Assembly (NCBI GenBank): GCA_044361365.1 | Contig: JBIKIW010000038.1 | Location: forward strand, 1-13,664 | DNA from: JBIKIW01 sp044361365 | GTDB lineage: Bacteria > Patescibacteriota > JACMRA01 | Direction of reading: 5' to 3' | DNA length: 13,664 nt | Shown: positions 6,149 to 13,575 of the stretch, one piece after another | Layout: each line of letters starts with the position of its first letter | How positions within the stretch are numbered: position 1 is the stretch's first letter | Notes under the pieces: model-generated | What the model was told of the DNA's origin: nothing | What the model saw: the letters and a program-made list of their open reading frames with translations, nothing else | Database searches by the model: none | Program-made: the position numbers and the translations under genes

Positions 6149-9100
6149 TTACAAATACTTTTTCAAAACCTGTTCTTTTTGAGTTTTTACAGAATCTAAA
6201 ACCGTCTGCAAACTCTCAATCTTTTTTTCAATTTCCTGAATTTGAGCTACAATTTTTTGTTGGATTTGTAATGAAGGGAGTTGGATTTTTATTTCTTCAA
6301 CCATTGGAACAGTTAATTGAGGTATGTTTGTGCCACTTTGCTCAATTTTTATACTATTTAGTTTATATTCTAAATAAATAGGCAAAGCTTTTTGTAGATC
6401 AGCAATTAAAACAACAAGCCTAACAATCGGGAAAAACTTCTCTTCTCTAGCGACGCAAAAACCAATACTGCCTCTAGCTGAAATTGTTACACAAGGCTTT
6501 TCAACTCTGACTATATTAGAATAGCCTATCAATCCTTTATTTTCTATAGAATTTGCATAAATAGGAATTTGCAACTCATCAGTTTTAACTTTAGAAAAAT
6601 TATTAGGCTTATCTCCACCAGCAAAAATTTCTTCAGCCACTTCCGCCAACCTAACCTCCTTGCCACCAGAATTTTCCACCAATTCACTAATCTGATTTTT
6701 CAGTCTTTCAATCTCACTTTTGGCTTTTTGCCCTTCGTTTTCAATTTTTTCAATTTCGGTTAAGATTTGAGTTTGGATGTTTAGGGGTGGAAGGGGGATT
6801 TCTATTTTAGCCAAATCTTCAGCATAAACATGTGGTTGAGCTTGTCCTCTCTGTAATAAATAAATTTTATCTTGAATAGGAATTAAATATTCGTAAATAA
6901 GTTTTGTAGAAATTCTACTTTCATCTTTAGATTTTATAGTGTTACAATCTGATGCAAAAATAGGATTTTTGTGATAATTTACAAAACCAGAATTTGCACC
7001 TGAAGCACTTACTGTAATTACATCACCATCTCTATTTGATTGATTATGAAAATATGCTGGTTTTTTTCCACCTGCTATAACTGGAATTTCACCGGGTGTA
7101 ATTTCTTTTAAAGTTATTGAGCTACCTTTTTTAATTTCTGCAATTTCAGGTAGAAAAACCAAATTGTCGTTTCCCCAAAAATCTCTATATTTTAATTTTT
7201 TTTTAGATCTGGTATTGATTATTTTTTCAAACTTTTTACTTTCAAAATCCAATAAATCGCTTAAATTTACCACTGAAATATTTTTGCTAAGTTCAGAGTC
7301 AATTTCCAAATTTTCTAACTCACCTGCAAAGGCTTTTTGAATATAACTACTAGCAACTTTTGGATTGTTTAGCTCATTTTCATCGTACAAATAAGTACAC
7401 TCATCAATACTTTGACCAGCCACAAATGGCTTTATACCCTCATGTCCACGACGGTTTGAAAAATAATAACCCAAGAATTTTTTCTCTTCGTCTTTTTCAC
7501 CAGTTTTCACCAAAACTATTTTTTGAGCATAGGTTAGAGCAAAATAGAGAACTTTCTCCTGCTCTATTTCATCATTTTTAAACAGTCCTAAATATTCATC
7601 TAAAGTTATTTTTTGTTCTGTATTTTTTACATATTTACTAATCAAATTTTGGATTCCGTTGATAGTTAGGTCTTGCTTGATTTCAAAGGCTTTTTGAATA
7701 TGTTTTTGAATTTCAGCTGTTAACTTATCTCCATTTTCTCGCTTTTGTAAGAATAAAACAATAGTATTTGTTCCAGTTGCCATGAAAGTATTGCTTCCAA
7801 ACTCAGCTATGGCTTTGATTTCAAAATGTTTCAAAAGAATTTCTCTTGCTTTGGTGTAAAGTCCAGTATTGGAAAGGATTGAAGAAGGTAAAATAACACC
7901 CGCAACACCATTTTTAGCTAAAAGTTGTTTCGTTCTTTCTATAAACAAGACTTCGATTTCGGAGCTATTATCTGTTAGATATTTATAAAGTTCAAAGCTA
8001 TTTTCGTCCTTATTTTTTAGATCTAGCTTGAAATTATCAACTGAATAAGGAGGGTTAGCTAAAATAAAGTCAAATTTAGGATTGTTCGGGCTTGGGTAAT
8101 TTGAGTCTTGTTTTAATAGTCCACGATAACTTTTAGAGTTTGTAAAACTATCAAGTCCGTCACCGTGTATAACTTGGGCTAATCCGTCACCATAAAAATA
8201 ACAACCTACTTTAGCCACTTTAACCAGTCTATCATCTTTTTCAATGCCGTAAATATACTTTGCAGCCCAATCGTATTTGTCCACTCGCCAAATTTTCACT
8301 TTTTTTTCAGCATCAGGAATTAAATCCAAGTTTTCAACTTCTAAATTATCAATAATATTTTGCATTTCTTCCATGCTTTCAGTCAAAAAATGCCCACTTC
8401 CACAAGCATAATCAATTATATTTGGTAATAAATAATCACCATTTCCAACTTTCAATTTTTCTTCAATTTTATCTAAAAAAGGTAATGATCTGACTATAAA
8501 TTTGGCGACTGTTGGTGGAGTAAAAAATTGACCAGACTCTTGTTTTAAGCCTGTTGTCAAAAGTCTTTCAAAAAAATCACTCAAATGTCTTTGTTTTCTA
8601 GGATAACGAATTTTATATTCCTGTAAAAGTAAAACCACATCTTTTAGTACTCTAAAATTATCCATAAAAGACTCTTCGTCGTTAACCTCTTTTATCTTAA
8701 AAACATTGTATAACTTCAACACTTTTCGCTTACTTTCTTTGAGAGATTTGTCGTCTTTGGCTTGAAATAAATTGTCTTCTATTCCTTCGACTTCTTTTGT
8801 TAAAAACTCCTTCATTCCTTCTTTATACAAGTTTATCAAACGCACTTCAAAGTCAACTTCGTCGTCAATACCCTCTTTCCATTGAAATTCCAGTTCTTTA
8901 TTTTCACCTTTTTTTTCATCAAAAATCTTAGCCAAAAACAAATTGAAGATTTTTTCAAAAGCGTTGGCTTTGTTAGAAATTGCGTGTCTTCTTAAAATAG
9001 ATAAAAATTGATTGAAGATATAACCCGAATCTTCTTCTTTGAGGTGTTTTAAGTCCTTTTTGGTTAAAGTTTTATTTTGATAATCATAGGCTTTTACCCA

Positions 9101-9706
9101 ATCATCAAACACACCATTTTTATTGGTCAATTTATTCCACCTTTCAAACAGATCTTTAAGATTATTAGTTTCTCTATAACTTTGCTCAATTACAATTATG
9201 TCATTTTTATATTCTATTTTGCCACCCTCAAACCTGGAAGTATGAAGCACTAAATATTGTGCAGATTTATCTTGCTGAAAATAGCTCAGTAATTGCCCAC
9301 CGTCTTTGTGTAAGTTGTTTAATTCTTTCTCGTATTCCTTCCCCCAAGTTTTACACTCAATCATTAAAAACGTTTGTCCATCTTTTTTTACAGAAATATC
9401 TAAAAACCCCTTGCCTTTGTGTCCAAGTTTCCAAGAATCCTCCAAAATAATATCCTGTGGCTTGTAGCCTTTTTCCAGCAAACGATCTACACATTCCAAA
9501 ACAACCAAAGTTTCTTCTTGGCTAAAGTTTGATGTAGTACTTCTTTTAACATTAACCCTATCACCCCAATTTATAACTGAAGAATTTAGACTATCTTTTA
9601 AATCAATAATTATTTTGTAATCGGAATATAATTTTACCCATGAACTATTTTCACCGTTTACAGGTTTAAAATTTAAAATTTCTAGTAGTTTTTTGAGATT
9701 TTCCAT
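6149..9706 (-). CDS. Type IIG/IIB restriction-modification enzyme (nuclease-methylase-specificity fusion)
   Basis: This single 1185-residue chain should both methylate adenine at N6 and cut DNA. From the ATG at 9706, residues 1-170 form a PD-(D/E)xK nuclease like the HsdR N-terminal domain, with D103 (GFLDIS) and E117-x-K119 (IECKTW). A helical linker leads to an HsdM-like methylase: QESGQFFTPP (389-398), SAM-binding motif I DYACGSGHFL (432-441) and catalytic NPPYS (551-555). Residues about 845-1185 are HsdS-like: target domain 1 (about 845-975), a spacer coiled coil (973-1011), target domain 2 (1015-1145) and a C-terminal coiled coil. There is no helicase motor, so it is not type I. Two target domains imply a bipartite site, as in AloI, which cuts on both sides. 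All catalytic motifs look intact. A GTG at 9721 would add five residues; I prefer ATG, which gives MENLKKLLEILNF. Expression may be controlled by the overlapping upstream frame. Confidence 0.93.
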   Translation of the reverse strand: MENLKKLLEILNFKPVNGENSSWVKLYSDYKIIIDLKDSLNSSVINWGDRVNVKRSTTSNFSQEETLVVLECVDRLLEKGYKPQDIILEDSWKLGHKGKGFLDISVKKDGQTFLMIECKTWGKEYEKELNNLHKDGGQLLSYFQQDKSAQYLVLHTSRFEGGKIEYKNDIIVIEQSYRETNNLKDLFERWNKLTNKNGVFDDWVKAYDYQNKTLTKKDLKHLKEEDSGYIFNQFLSILRRHAISNKANAFEKIFNLFLAKIFDEKKGENKELEFQWKEGIDDEVDFEVRLINLYKEGMKEFLTKEVEGIEDNLFQAKDDKSLKESKRKVLKLYNVFKIKEVNDEESFMDNFRVLKDVVLLLQEYKIRYPRKQRHLSDFFERLLTTGLKQESGQFFTPPTVAKFIVRSLPFLDKIEEKLKVGNGDYLLPNIIDYACGSGHFLTESMEEMQNIIDNLEVENLDLIPDAEKKVKIWRVDKYDWAAKYIYGIEKDDRLVKVAKVGCYFYGDGLAQVIHGDGLDSFTNSKSYRGLLKQDSNYPSPNNPKFDFILANPPYSVDNFKLDLKNKDENSFELYKYLTDNSSEIEVLFIERTKQLLAKNGVAGVILPSSILSNTGLYTKAREILLKHFEIKAIAEFGSNTFMATGTNTIVLFLQKRENGDKLTAEIQKHIQKAFEIKQDLTINGIQNLISKYVKNTEQKITLDEYLGLFKNDEIEQEKVLYFALTYAQKIVLVKTGEKDEEKKFLGYYFSNRRGHEGIKPFVAGQSIDECTYLYDENELNNPKVASSYIQKAFAGELENLEIDSELSKNISVVNLSDLLDFESKKFEKIINTRSKKKLKYRDFWGNDNLVFLPEIAEIKKGSSITLKEITPGEIPVIAGGKKPAYFHNQSNRDGDVITVSASGANSGFVNYHKNPIFASDCNTIKSKDESRISTKLIYEYLIPIQDKIYLLQRGQAQPHVYAEDLAKIEIPLPPLNIQTQILTEIEKIENEGQKAKSEIERLKNQISELVENSGGKEVRLAEVAEEIFAGGDKPNNFSKVKTDELQIPIYANSIENKGLIGYSNIVRVEKPCVTISARGSIGFCVAREEKFFPIVRLVVLIADLQKALPIYLEYKLNSIKIEQSGTNIPQLTVPMVEEIKIQLPSLQIQQKIVAQIQEIEKKIESLQTVLDSVKTQKEQVLKKYL

Positions 9707-9731
9707 AATAAACAACAACACTTTTAATCAT
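9666..9731 (-). promoter_or_regulatory. Upstream 21-codon frame overlapping the restriction gene start
   Basis: GGAGGTG (9741-9735) stands five bases before ATG at 9731, a textbook ribosome-binding site. The frame it serves is not that of the restriction enzyme. It encodes a 21-residue peptide beginning MIKSVVVYYGKSQK and ends in TAA at 9668-9666, about 40 bases inside the enzyme gene. The enzyme ATG (9706) has no such site of its own. The arrangement would give low or coupled translation of the enzyme. Whether the peptide is made is not known. Confidence 0.4.
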
Positions 9732-9794
9732 CAACACCTCCCCCAAACCCTAACAAATTAAGTTAAAAATACACCAATTTGATTGATTACTCCG

Positions 9795-9824
9795 AATCTA
9801 GTGAAATTCTTTTGCTTTCGTCAA
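9795..9824 (-). promoter_or_regulatory. Probable promoter of the restriction-modification operon
   Basis: TTGACG (9824-9819, five of six consensus bases), an 18-bp spacer and TAGATT (9800-9795, four of six) point toward the restriction gene. The predicted leader is about 80 nt and includes the GGAGGTG site and the upstream frame. Confidence 0.5.
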
Positions 9825-9864
9825 CTGCTAGTTAATAACCAAAAGTGCTTTAAAATGAACCAAT

Positions 9865-10128
9865 TTATTCACCAACCTTTGGCTTGTTTGAATGACCAAC
9901 ACTGCCGAAAATATGATTGTACTTTTTAATATTAGCTTCGGCTGAATTAACACCAAGCCCTGAACGGAGTGTCTGAGAAACTAAAGTTCTTAGCTTCTTG
10001 GAAATATTTCTATCAGAATTTTCTTCATCTTTGATTTTTGAATACGCTTCTTCAACTATCTTACGAAACTCGTTTGCGGTTAGGGTGGTAAGGATTTCGG
10101 GTTTTTTGGGTAATCTTTCTGATATAAA
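9865..10128 (-). pseudogene. 87-codon startless open frame after the aldehyde dehydrogenase amber stop
   Basis: Directly after the TAG stop (10131-10129) of the dehydrogenase the same frame stays open for 87 codons to TAA at 9867-9865. The product reads like a real soluble, helical, charged protein segment: LPKKPEILTTLTANEFRKIV, then EEAYSKIKDEENSDRNISKK, LRTLVSQTLRSGLGVNSAEA and so on. It contains no ATG, GTG or TTG codon, and none in a neighbouring frame could feed it by a single shift. The options are a gene remnant truncated at its 5' end by the dehydrogenase, amber read-through giving a C-terminal extension, or start from a rare codon such as ATA or ATT. Dehydrogenases of this family normally end where the TAG lies, which favours a remnant. 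I do not recognise the family. It fills most of the 407-bp gap between the restriction and dehydrogenase genes; 9732-9864 holds only the restriction promoter region. Confidence 0.5.
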
Positions 10129-11532
10129 CTAACTAATCACAACCGACTTTACATTCACAAACTCCTTTATTCCATCTGGTCCAAGCTCTCTTCCATAACC
10201 GGATCTTTTCAGCCCTCCGTAAGGCATTTTGATGTTGGAGCGAACCATTGAATTGACGCACACCATACCACATTCAAGTTGCGGGATAATCTCTTTTGCC
10301 AAATCCAAATCCTGCGTCCAAACACTGGCTCCAAGTCCAAGTACCGAATCGTTGGCTACTTTCACAGCTTCTTCGGCATCTTCAACTACTATAATCCCAA
10401 CCACTGGACCAAAAACTTCTTCTTTATAAAGTGGTGAATCGGTAGAAATATCTGTGATCAAAGTTGGCGGATAATAAAATCCAGCGGTATGTTTTTGCCT
10501 AAACTCCCTATAATTTTGACTTTGCAAACTTGTCTCCAAATGCCCACCAGTAAGCACTTTTCCACCCATCTTAAGAGTTTCTTCGACCTGTCTTTGAATG
10601 GTTTTTAAAGACTCTGCATTTGCTACAGGCCCGATTGTGGTTTGAGTGTCCATCGGATCTCCCACAGCTTCCTCCTCAAAAATTTTCTTCACCAAAGATG
10701 TAAATTGCTCGCTCACCTCTTTTTGCACAATAAATCTCTTGGCAGCATTGCAACTTTGACCTTGATTTCGAAGCCTAGAAAGAGCGGCTTGTTTGGCAGC
10801 TTCACCCAAGTCTGCATCTTTTAGGACAATAAACGGGTCATTTCCACCCAATTCCATGACAGTTTTTTTGACTTCCTCACCTGCTACTTTGGCAACTTTT
10901 GTACCAGCAGATTCGCTTCCAATAAGTGTCACCATGCTCACAATTGGATTTCGTATAATCTTTTCCACTTTCCCCGAACTTATCATTAAACTCGTAAAAA
11001 CCCCTTCTGGAAAACCTGCCTGATTAAATAAAGCTTGTAGAGTTTGGCTGATTTGAGGGACATTTGAGGCGTGCTTTAGAAGCACTGAGTTGCCTGCCAT
11101 CACAGCTGGAATTACGGTACGAAGTGCCAAATAAAATGGATAATTCCAAGGAGCGATGTGCAAAACTACTCCAAGTGGTTCGTAGCTTACATAGCTTTTT
11201 CCATCACCCGTAACTTCTATATTTTTTAAAAATTCCTCAGCGTTGTCGGCATAATATTCGGCAATTTGGGCAGATTTTTCAATGTCACCAACAGACTGAC
11301 TGATTGGCATTCCCATTTCTAAGCTAATCAAGGTTGCAAAGGCGTCCCGCTCCTGGCGTAAAATCAAAGCTAACTTATGCATCAGGGTTTTTCTTTGAGA
11401 AAATGAGCTTTTCTTCCAGCTTTCAAAGGCATTTTTGGATTTGTGTAGAGCGGTTTGAACTTGCTCGTCACTAAATTCTGGCACTGTGGCTAAAACTTGT
11501 TCGTCGGTTGGGTTTGTTGAGATTAAGGACAT
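10129..11532 (-). CDS. NAD(P)-dependent aldehyde dehydrogenase, succinate-semialdehyde type
   Basis: This enzyme oxidises an aldehyde to the acid with NAD(P)+, in the cytoplasm. The 467-residue protein has the complete family set: PWNYPF with N130, LLKHAS with K153, GSESAG (205-210, Rossmann loop), MELGGNDPF with general base E227, GQSCNAAKR with nucleophile C261, EEVFGP (371-376), and the C-terminal MPYGGLKRSGYGRELG. The N-terminus MSLISTNPTDEQVLATVP and the overall length match the short succinate-semialdehyde dehydrogenase group (Sad/GabD), but substrate choice cannot be settled here. It is the last gene of a minus-strand operon with ridA and a small membrane peptide, 12 bases after the latter. 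RidA removes reactive enamines and imines formed in amino-acid metabolism, so the pair may handle reactive products of amine or amino-acid breakdown. ATG at 11532 lacks a Shine-Dalgarno site. It is the only intact gene here ending in TAG, and the frame remains open beyond it. Confidence 0.93.
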   Translation of the reverse strand: MSLISTNPTDEQVLATVPEFSDEQVQTALHKSKNAFESWKKSSFSQRKTLMHKLALILRQERDAFATLISLEMGMPISQSVGDIEKSAQIAEYYADNAEEFLKNIEVTGDGKSYVSYEPLGVVLHIAPWNYPFYLALRTVIPAVMAGNSVLLKHASNVPQISQTLQALFNQAGFPEGVFTSLMISSGKVEKIIRNPIVSMVTLIGSESAGTKVAKVAGEEVKKTVMELGGNDPFIVLKDADLGEAAKQAALSRLRNQGQSCNAAKRFIVQKEVSEQFTSLVKKIFEEEAVGDPMDTQTTIGPVANAESLKTIQRQVEETLKMGGKVLTGGHLETSLQSQNYREFRQKHTAGFYYPPTLITDISTDSPLYKEEVFGPVVGIIVVEDAEEAVKVANDSVLGLGASVWTQDLDLAKEIIPQLECGMVCVNSMVRSNIKMPYGGLKRSGYGRELGPDGIKEFVNVKSVVIS

Positions 11533-11544
11533 AATTAAACTAAT

Positions 11545-11661
11545 TTACACTTTAAAAAAATAGTAAAGCAAGATAAAAATCACAGCTGGAATACCAATCC
11601 ACAAAGTCGCTAACCAAAGTGATTTAAAAGAGGCTTGAACAAAGGCTATAAATTCATCCAT
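11545..11661 (-). CDS. Small single-helix membrane peptide (38 residues)
   Basis: I do not recognise a family. The frame from ATG at 11661 to TAA at 11547-11545 encodes 38 residues: an N-terminal amphipathic start MDEFIAFVQASFKSLW, a transmembrane helix at about residues 17-36 (LATLWIGIPAVIFILLYYFF) and the end KV. It sits 11 bases after the ridA stop and 12 bases before the dehydrogenase ATG, on the same strand, filling the gap exactly as an operon member would. The acidic N-terminus and basic C-terminus suggest N-out, C-in, or association of the first helix with the membrane face. It may be a membrane tether or small regulator for its neighbours; nothing in the sequence shows which. Support is the fit in the operon and the clean membrane-protein composition. 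Confidence 0.62.
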   Translation of the reverse strand: MDEFIAFVQASFKSLWLATLWIGIPAVIFILLYYFFKV

Positions 11662-11672
11662 AAAATAAACAA

Positions 11673-12068
11673 TTAATTTTTGATTGCCGTAAAAGCAATT
11701 TCTACTTGGGCATTTTTAGGCAAACTGGCAACTCCAATTGTGGCTCTTGCTGGTTTGTGATCACCAAAAAATTCTTCATAAACTGTATTTATTCTAGCAA
11801 AATTTTGATCCAAATTTACCACAAAAATCTCAGATTTTACTACATCCGAAAGAGTGAAATCCGCTTCGTATAAAATAGCTTTTAGATTTTTAAGAACTTG
11901 CAAAACTTCTATTTCTAGGGATTCTTGAGTTAAATTTCCAGTTTCAGGATCGAGTGCAATCTGCCCAGAAGTGTATAAAATTTGAGAATCACCAATATTT
12001 GTTAAAATCGCCTGTGAATAAGGTCCAATAGCTTTGGGAGCTTTTTCGGTGTGAATAATTTGAGACAT
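11673..12068 (-). CDS. ridA: RidA family enamine/imine deaminase
   Basis: RidA hydrolyses reactive enamine/imine intermediates such as 2-aminoacrylate, released by PLP enzymes, to the keto acid and ammonia; it acts as a cytoplasmic trimer. The 131-residue protein from ATG at 12068 has the family signatures: KAIGPYSQA (12-20), YTSGQIALDPETG (32-44), VVKSEIFVVNLDQNFARINTVYEEFF, and PARATIGVASLPKNAQVEIAFTA. R108 and E123 correspond to the catalytic Arg and Glu, so deaminase activity is expected. A TTG at 12077 would add three residues; ATG fits the family N-terminus better. No Shine-Dalgarno site is seen. It is the first gene of the operon with the 38-residue membrane peptide and the aldehyde dehydrogenase, and has a promoter at 12154-12182 with a leader of about 80 nt. 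Confidence 0.95.
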   Translation of the reverse strand: MSQIIHTEKAPKAIGPYSQAILTNIGDSQILYTSGQIALDPETGNLTQESLEIEVLQVLKNLKAILYEADFTLSDVVKSEIFVVNLDQNFARINTVYEEFFGDHKPARATIGVASLPKNAQVEIAFTAIKN

Positions 12069-12153
12069 AAAATACAAAAATAAATCTTAAATTCTGATAA
12101 CTTTTCAATCCAATTCCCTTTGCCTTTTTCGGTCAAATAATCCACTTCAATCA

Positions 12154-12182
12154 ATTTAAAGACTCGCTATAAAGTATTTCAA
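12154..12182 (-). promoter_or_regulatory. Promoter of the ridA operon
   Basis: TTGAAA (12182-12177, five of six consensus bases), exactly 17 bp, then TTAAAT (12159-12154, four of six), pointing at ridA. The leader to the ATG at 12068 would be about 80 nt; no operator-like repeat is obvious. Confidence 0.55.
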
Positions 12183-12200
12183 AATTAGAGACCCCCCCTT

Positions 12201-12230
12201 TTGAAAATCGGCTGTCAAAACTAATACTAT
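12201..12230 (+). promoter_or_regulatory. Promoter of the broken two-helix membrane gene
   Basis: TTGAAA (12201-12206), an 18-bp spacer and TACTAT (12225-12230, four of six) lead to a predicted start near 12237, a few bases before ATG at 12244. It lies back to back with the ridA promoter, about 18 bp away. Confidence 0.5.
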
Positions 12231-12243
12231 TAAGTGGTAATTT

Positions 12244-12454
12244 ATGGTTTCAGCAATTTTTCAAACCTGATTCTTCTGGCAATCACTAGCGTTTTATTAA
12301 CAACCTATTTTTTCTTGGTAAATTTATAGCTAACAAGCTCAATAAAAAGCATTGGAAATATATCTTGTTGATTAACTTTGTTTTTGTTTTGTTGGATTTT
12401 GTTTTTATCATCTTTGCCAGATTTATTGTATTGGCATTTTTGATTAAGGATTAG
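12244..12454 (+). pseudogene. Two-helix small membrane protein broken at two T runs
   Basis: Three consecutive frames join into one sensible protein of about 70 residues. ATG at 12244 starts MVSAIF. A -1 shift at the T5 run (12257-12261) continues SNLILLAITSVLLTTYF, and a -1 shift at the T6 run (12308-12313) continues FLGKFIANKLNKKHWK, then a second helix YILLINFVFVLLDFVFIIF to TAG at 12452. The result is helix, basic loop, helix. The second frame can also start at GTG 12234 directly. At the second shift the bases 12308-12314 form T_TTT_TTC in frame, a classic -1 slippery heptamer. Options are a decaying gene, loss of one T in each homopolymer by sequencing error, or programmed frameshifting at the second site. 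I do not recognise the family. Confidence 0.5.
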
Positions 12455-12497
12455 ACCTGAGGATTGAATGTCTTAGTTGAGTTTTTTCCCTATATTA

Positions 12498-13520
12498 TCA
12501 AGTCTGGTTTTTTAGATCTTCATTTTCCTGCTCAAGTTTATTTAGTTTTACATCTTGATTGTCGTTCGTTTTTTCAATCAAATCTAATCTGACTTTGATT
12601 TCAGTAATTTGCCCCAAGAAAGATTCTTTGAAGGATTCTAGGTCTATACTTAATCCTGTAGAACCATTAACTTTGTCACTTTTACCTAGTGAGTCTAGTT
12701 GTATTTGCTGATCTTGAACGGTTTGTACTAAATATCCAACTACAGAGTTATAATCTACAGCCTTTCCACCTTGTGAAACCTTTATCTGATCACCAGATTT
12801 GATAGCCTCTAAGTTTTTGATGTATTCAAATCCTGAACCTTCGACCAACCTTACGCCAGTTACATTTTCAGTAGCTTTGTTGGTGTTTTCTCCGTTTTGA
12901 ACTTGGTCTCCAATTTGCTTTAAAATGGCACTATCAGAGCTTTTTAGATTTTCGATTTCTTTGTTTAGATCTTTGATTTGATCTTGTTGGGTTTTGAAAC
13001 CTTTTTGAACTTGATCTACCAAATCTTGGTTCACGCTGTTGAACTGTTTGCTACTGGTTAAGTTTTTGATTACAGCTTCTTTGACTTCAGTTGAGGTATC
13101 TACAAAGCTTTCGGCTGTATTCATACTAAGAGCGTCGGAATCATCTGTAAAAATCGAAGATAGATCAAAATTTAGTGGTGCCTGCCAATATCCAGGTTCT
13201 ACAAAAACGGTAACCATATCATCAGGGGTAGCGTCAGCAAGGGCTTTACCAACCACCCGACCAGAAGTGATCGCTTTAGCTCCATAACCTACTTTGGTAC
13301 TAGAAACCGTGATTTGATCCCCGGCTTTTATTTCGCCATTTTCGGTAGTAATTTTCACCGGTACTCTACCTGTGAGTGCTATTGGCACGGGTTTTCCTTG
13401 ACCATCAGCTTCACCTAAAACTTGACCTGGCTTGGTGGACACAACTCCGATAATGTTTTCACGTTTAGAATTTTCAGACTTTTCAACCTGAGAAACCCCT
13501 TCACCGCTTAAACTAACCAA
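12498..13520 (-). CDS. C-terminal fragment of a fibre-like surface protein, 5'-truncated
   Basis: The 340-residue frame opens with a beta-rich module: IGVVSTKPGQVLGE (24-37), ALTGRVPVKITTENGEIKAGD (48-68), then GRVVGKALADATPDDMVTVFVEPGYW. In tail-fibre and CPR surface proteins this module normally follows a motif such as (E)AGD-V-(V/S)-L. Here that motif, INAGDLVSLSGEG, lies across and before the first possible start (TTG at 13520), and the frame is closed by TAG at 13551-13553. So the original protein extended further upstream and has lost its N-terminal part. A coiled coil follows (about 165-210), then a segment like the chaperone/S74-type fibre end (VRLVEGSGFEYIKNLEAIKS, YNSVVGYLVQTVQDQQIQLD), and a last coiled coil ending NKLEQENEDLKNQT. 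There is no signal peptide. The stop is TGA followed by TAA. A weak TTGTAA/TATATC promoter lies at 13590-13619. It is probably a pseudogene or a domain cassette. Confidence 0.6.
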   Translation of the reverse strand: MVSLSGEGVSQVEKSENSKRENIIGVVSTKPGQVLGEADGQGKPVPIALTGRVPVKITTENGEIKAGDQITVSSTKVGYGAKAITSGRVVGKALADATPDDMVTVFVEPGYWQAPLNFDLSSIFTDDSDALSMNTAESFVDTSTEVKEAVIKNLTSSKQFNSVNQDLVDQVQKGFKTQQDQIKDLNKEIENLKSSDSAILKQIGDQVQNGENTNKATENVTGVRLVEGSGFEYIKNLEAIKSGDQIKVSQGGKAVDYNSVVGYLVQTVQDQQIQLDSLGKSDKVNGSTGLSIDLESFKESFLGQITEIKVRLDLIEKTNDNQDVKLNKLEQENEDLKNQT

Positions 13521-13548
13521 ATCACCAGCATTTATAGAATAATCTTGG

Positions 13549-13575
13549 AACTAGACTAGTTAGCAAACACTAACT
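13549..13575. repeat. Paired inverted repeats at the truncation point
   Basis: AACTAG-A-CTAGTT (13549-13561) is a perfect 6+6 palindrome around one base. It overlaps a second inverted repeat, AGTTAG-CAAACA-CTAACT (13558-13575). They sit exactly where the coding signal of the fibre-like gene ends; beyond them to the window edge no coding sequence is seen. They may mark a recombination or deletion junction, or be an operator; nothing decides between these. Confidence 0.4.

Larger units (their letters stand above)
12069..12497. other. 429-bp region between ridA and the fibre-like gene
   Basis: The left part (12069-12182) is the ridA leader and promoter. A seven-base C run lies at 12192-12198. 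The right part (12201-12454) is a plus-strand promoter and a broken membrane-protein gene. The last 43 bp show no terminator for the fibre-like gene, whose TGA stop is followed at once by TAA. Confidence 0.6.

Noticed and set aside
10129..10131. Genome-wide recoding of TAG or TGA
   Set aside because: All other genes end normally in TAA or TGA-TAA, with no in-frame TAG or TGA interrupting a conserved protein. One open frame after one TAG is not enough.
12000..12165. Minus-strand frame running from the ridA promoter into the ridA gene (containing EVDYLTEKGKGNWIEKLSEF)
   Set aside because: It has no ATG, overlaps the likely promoter and runs out of frame through ridA; the coding-like look is confined to about 30 codons.
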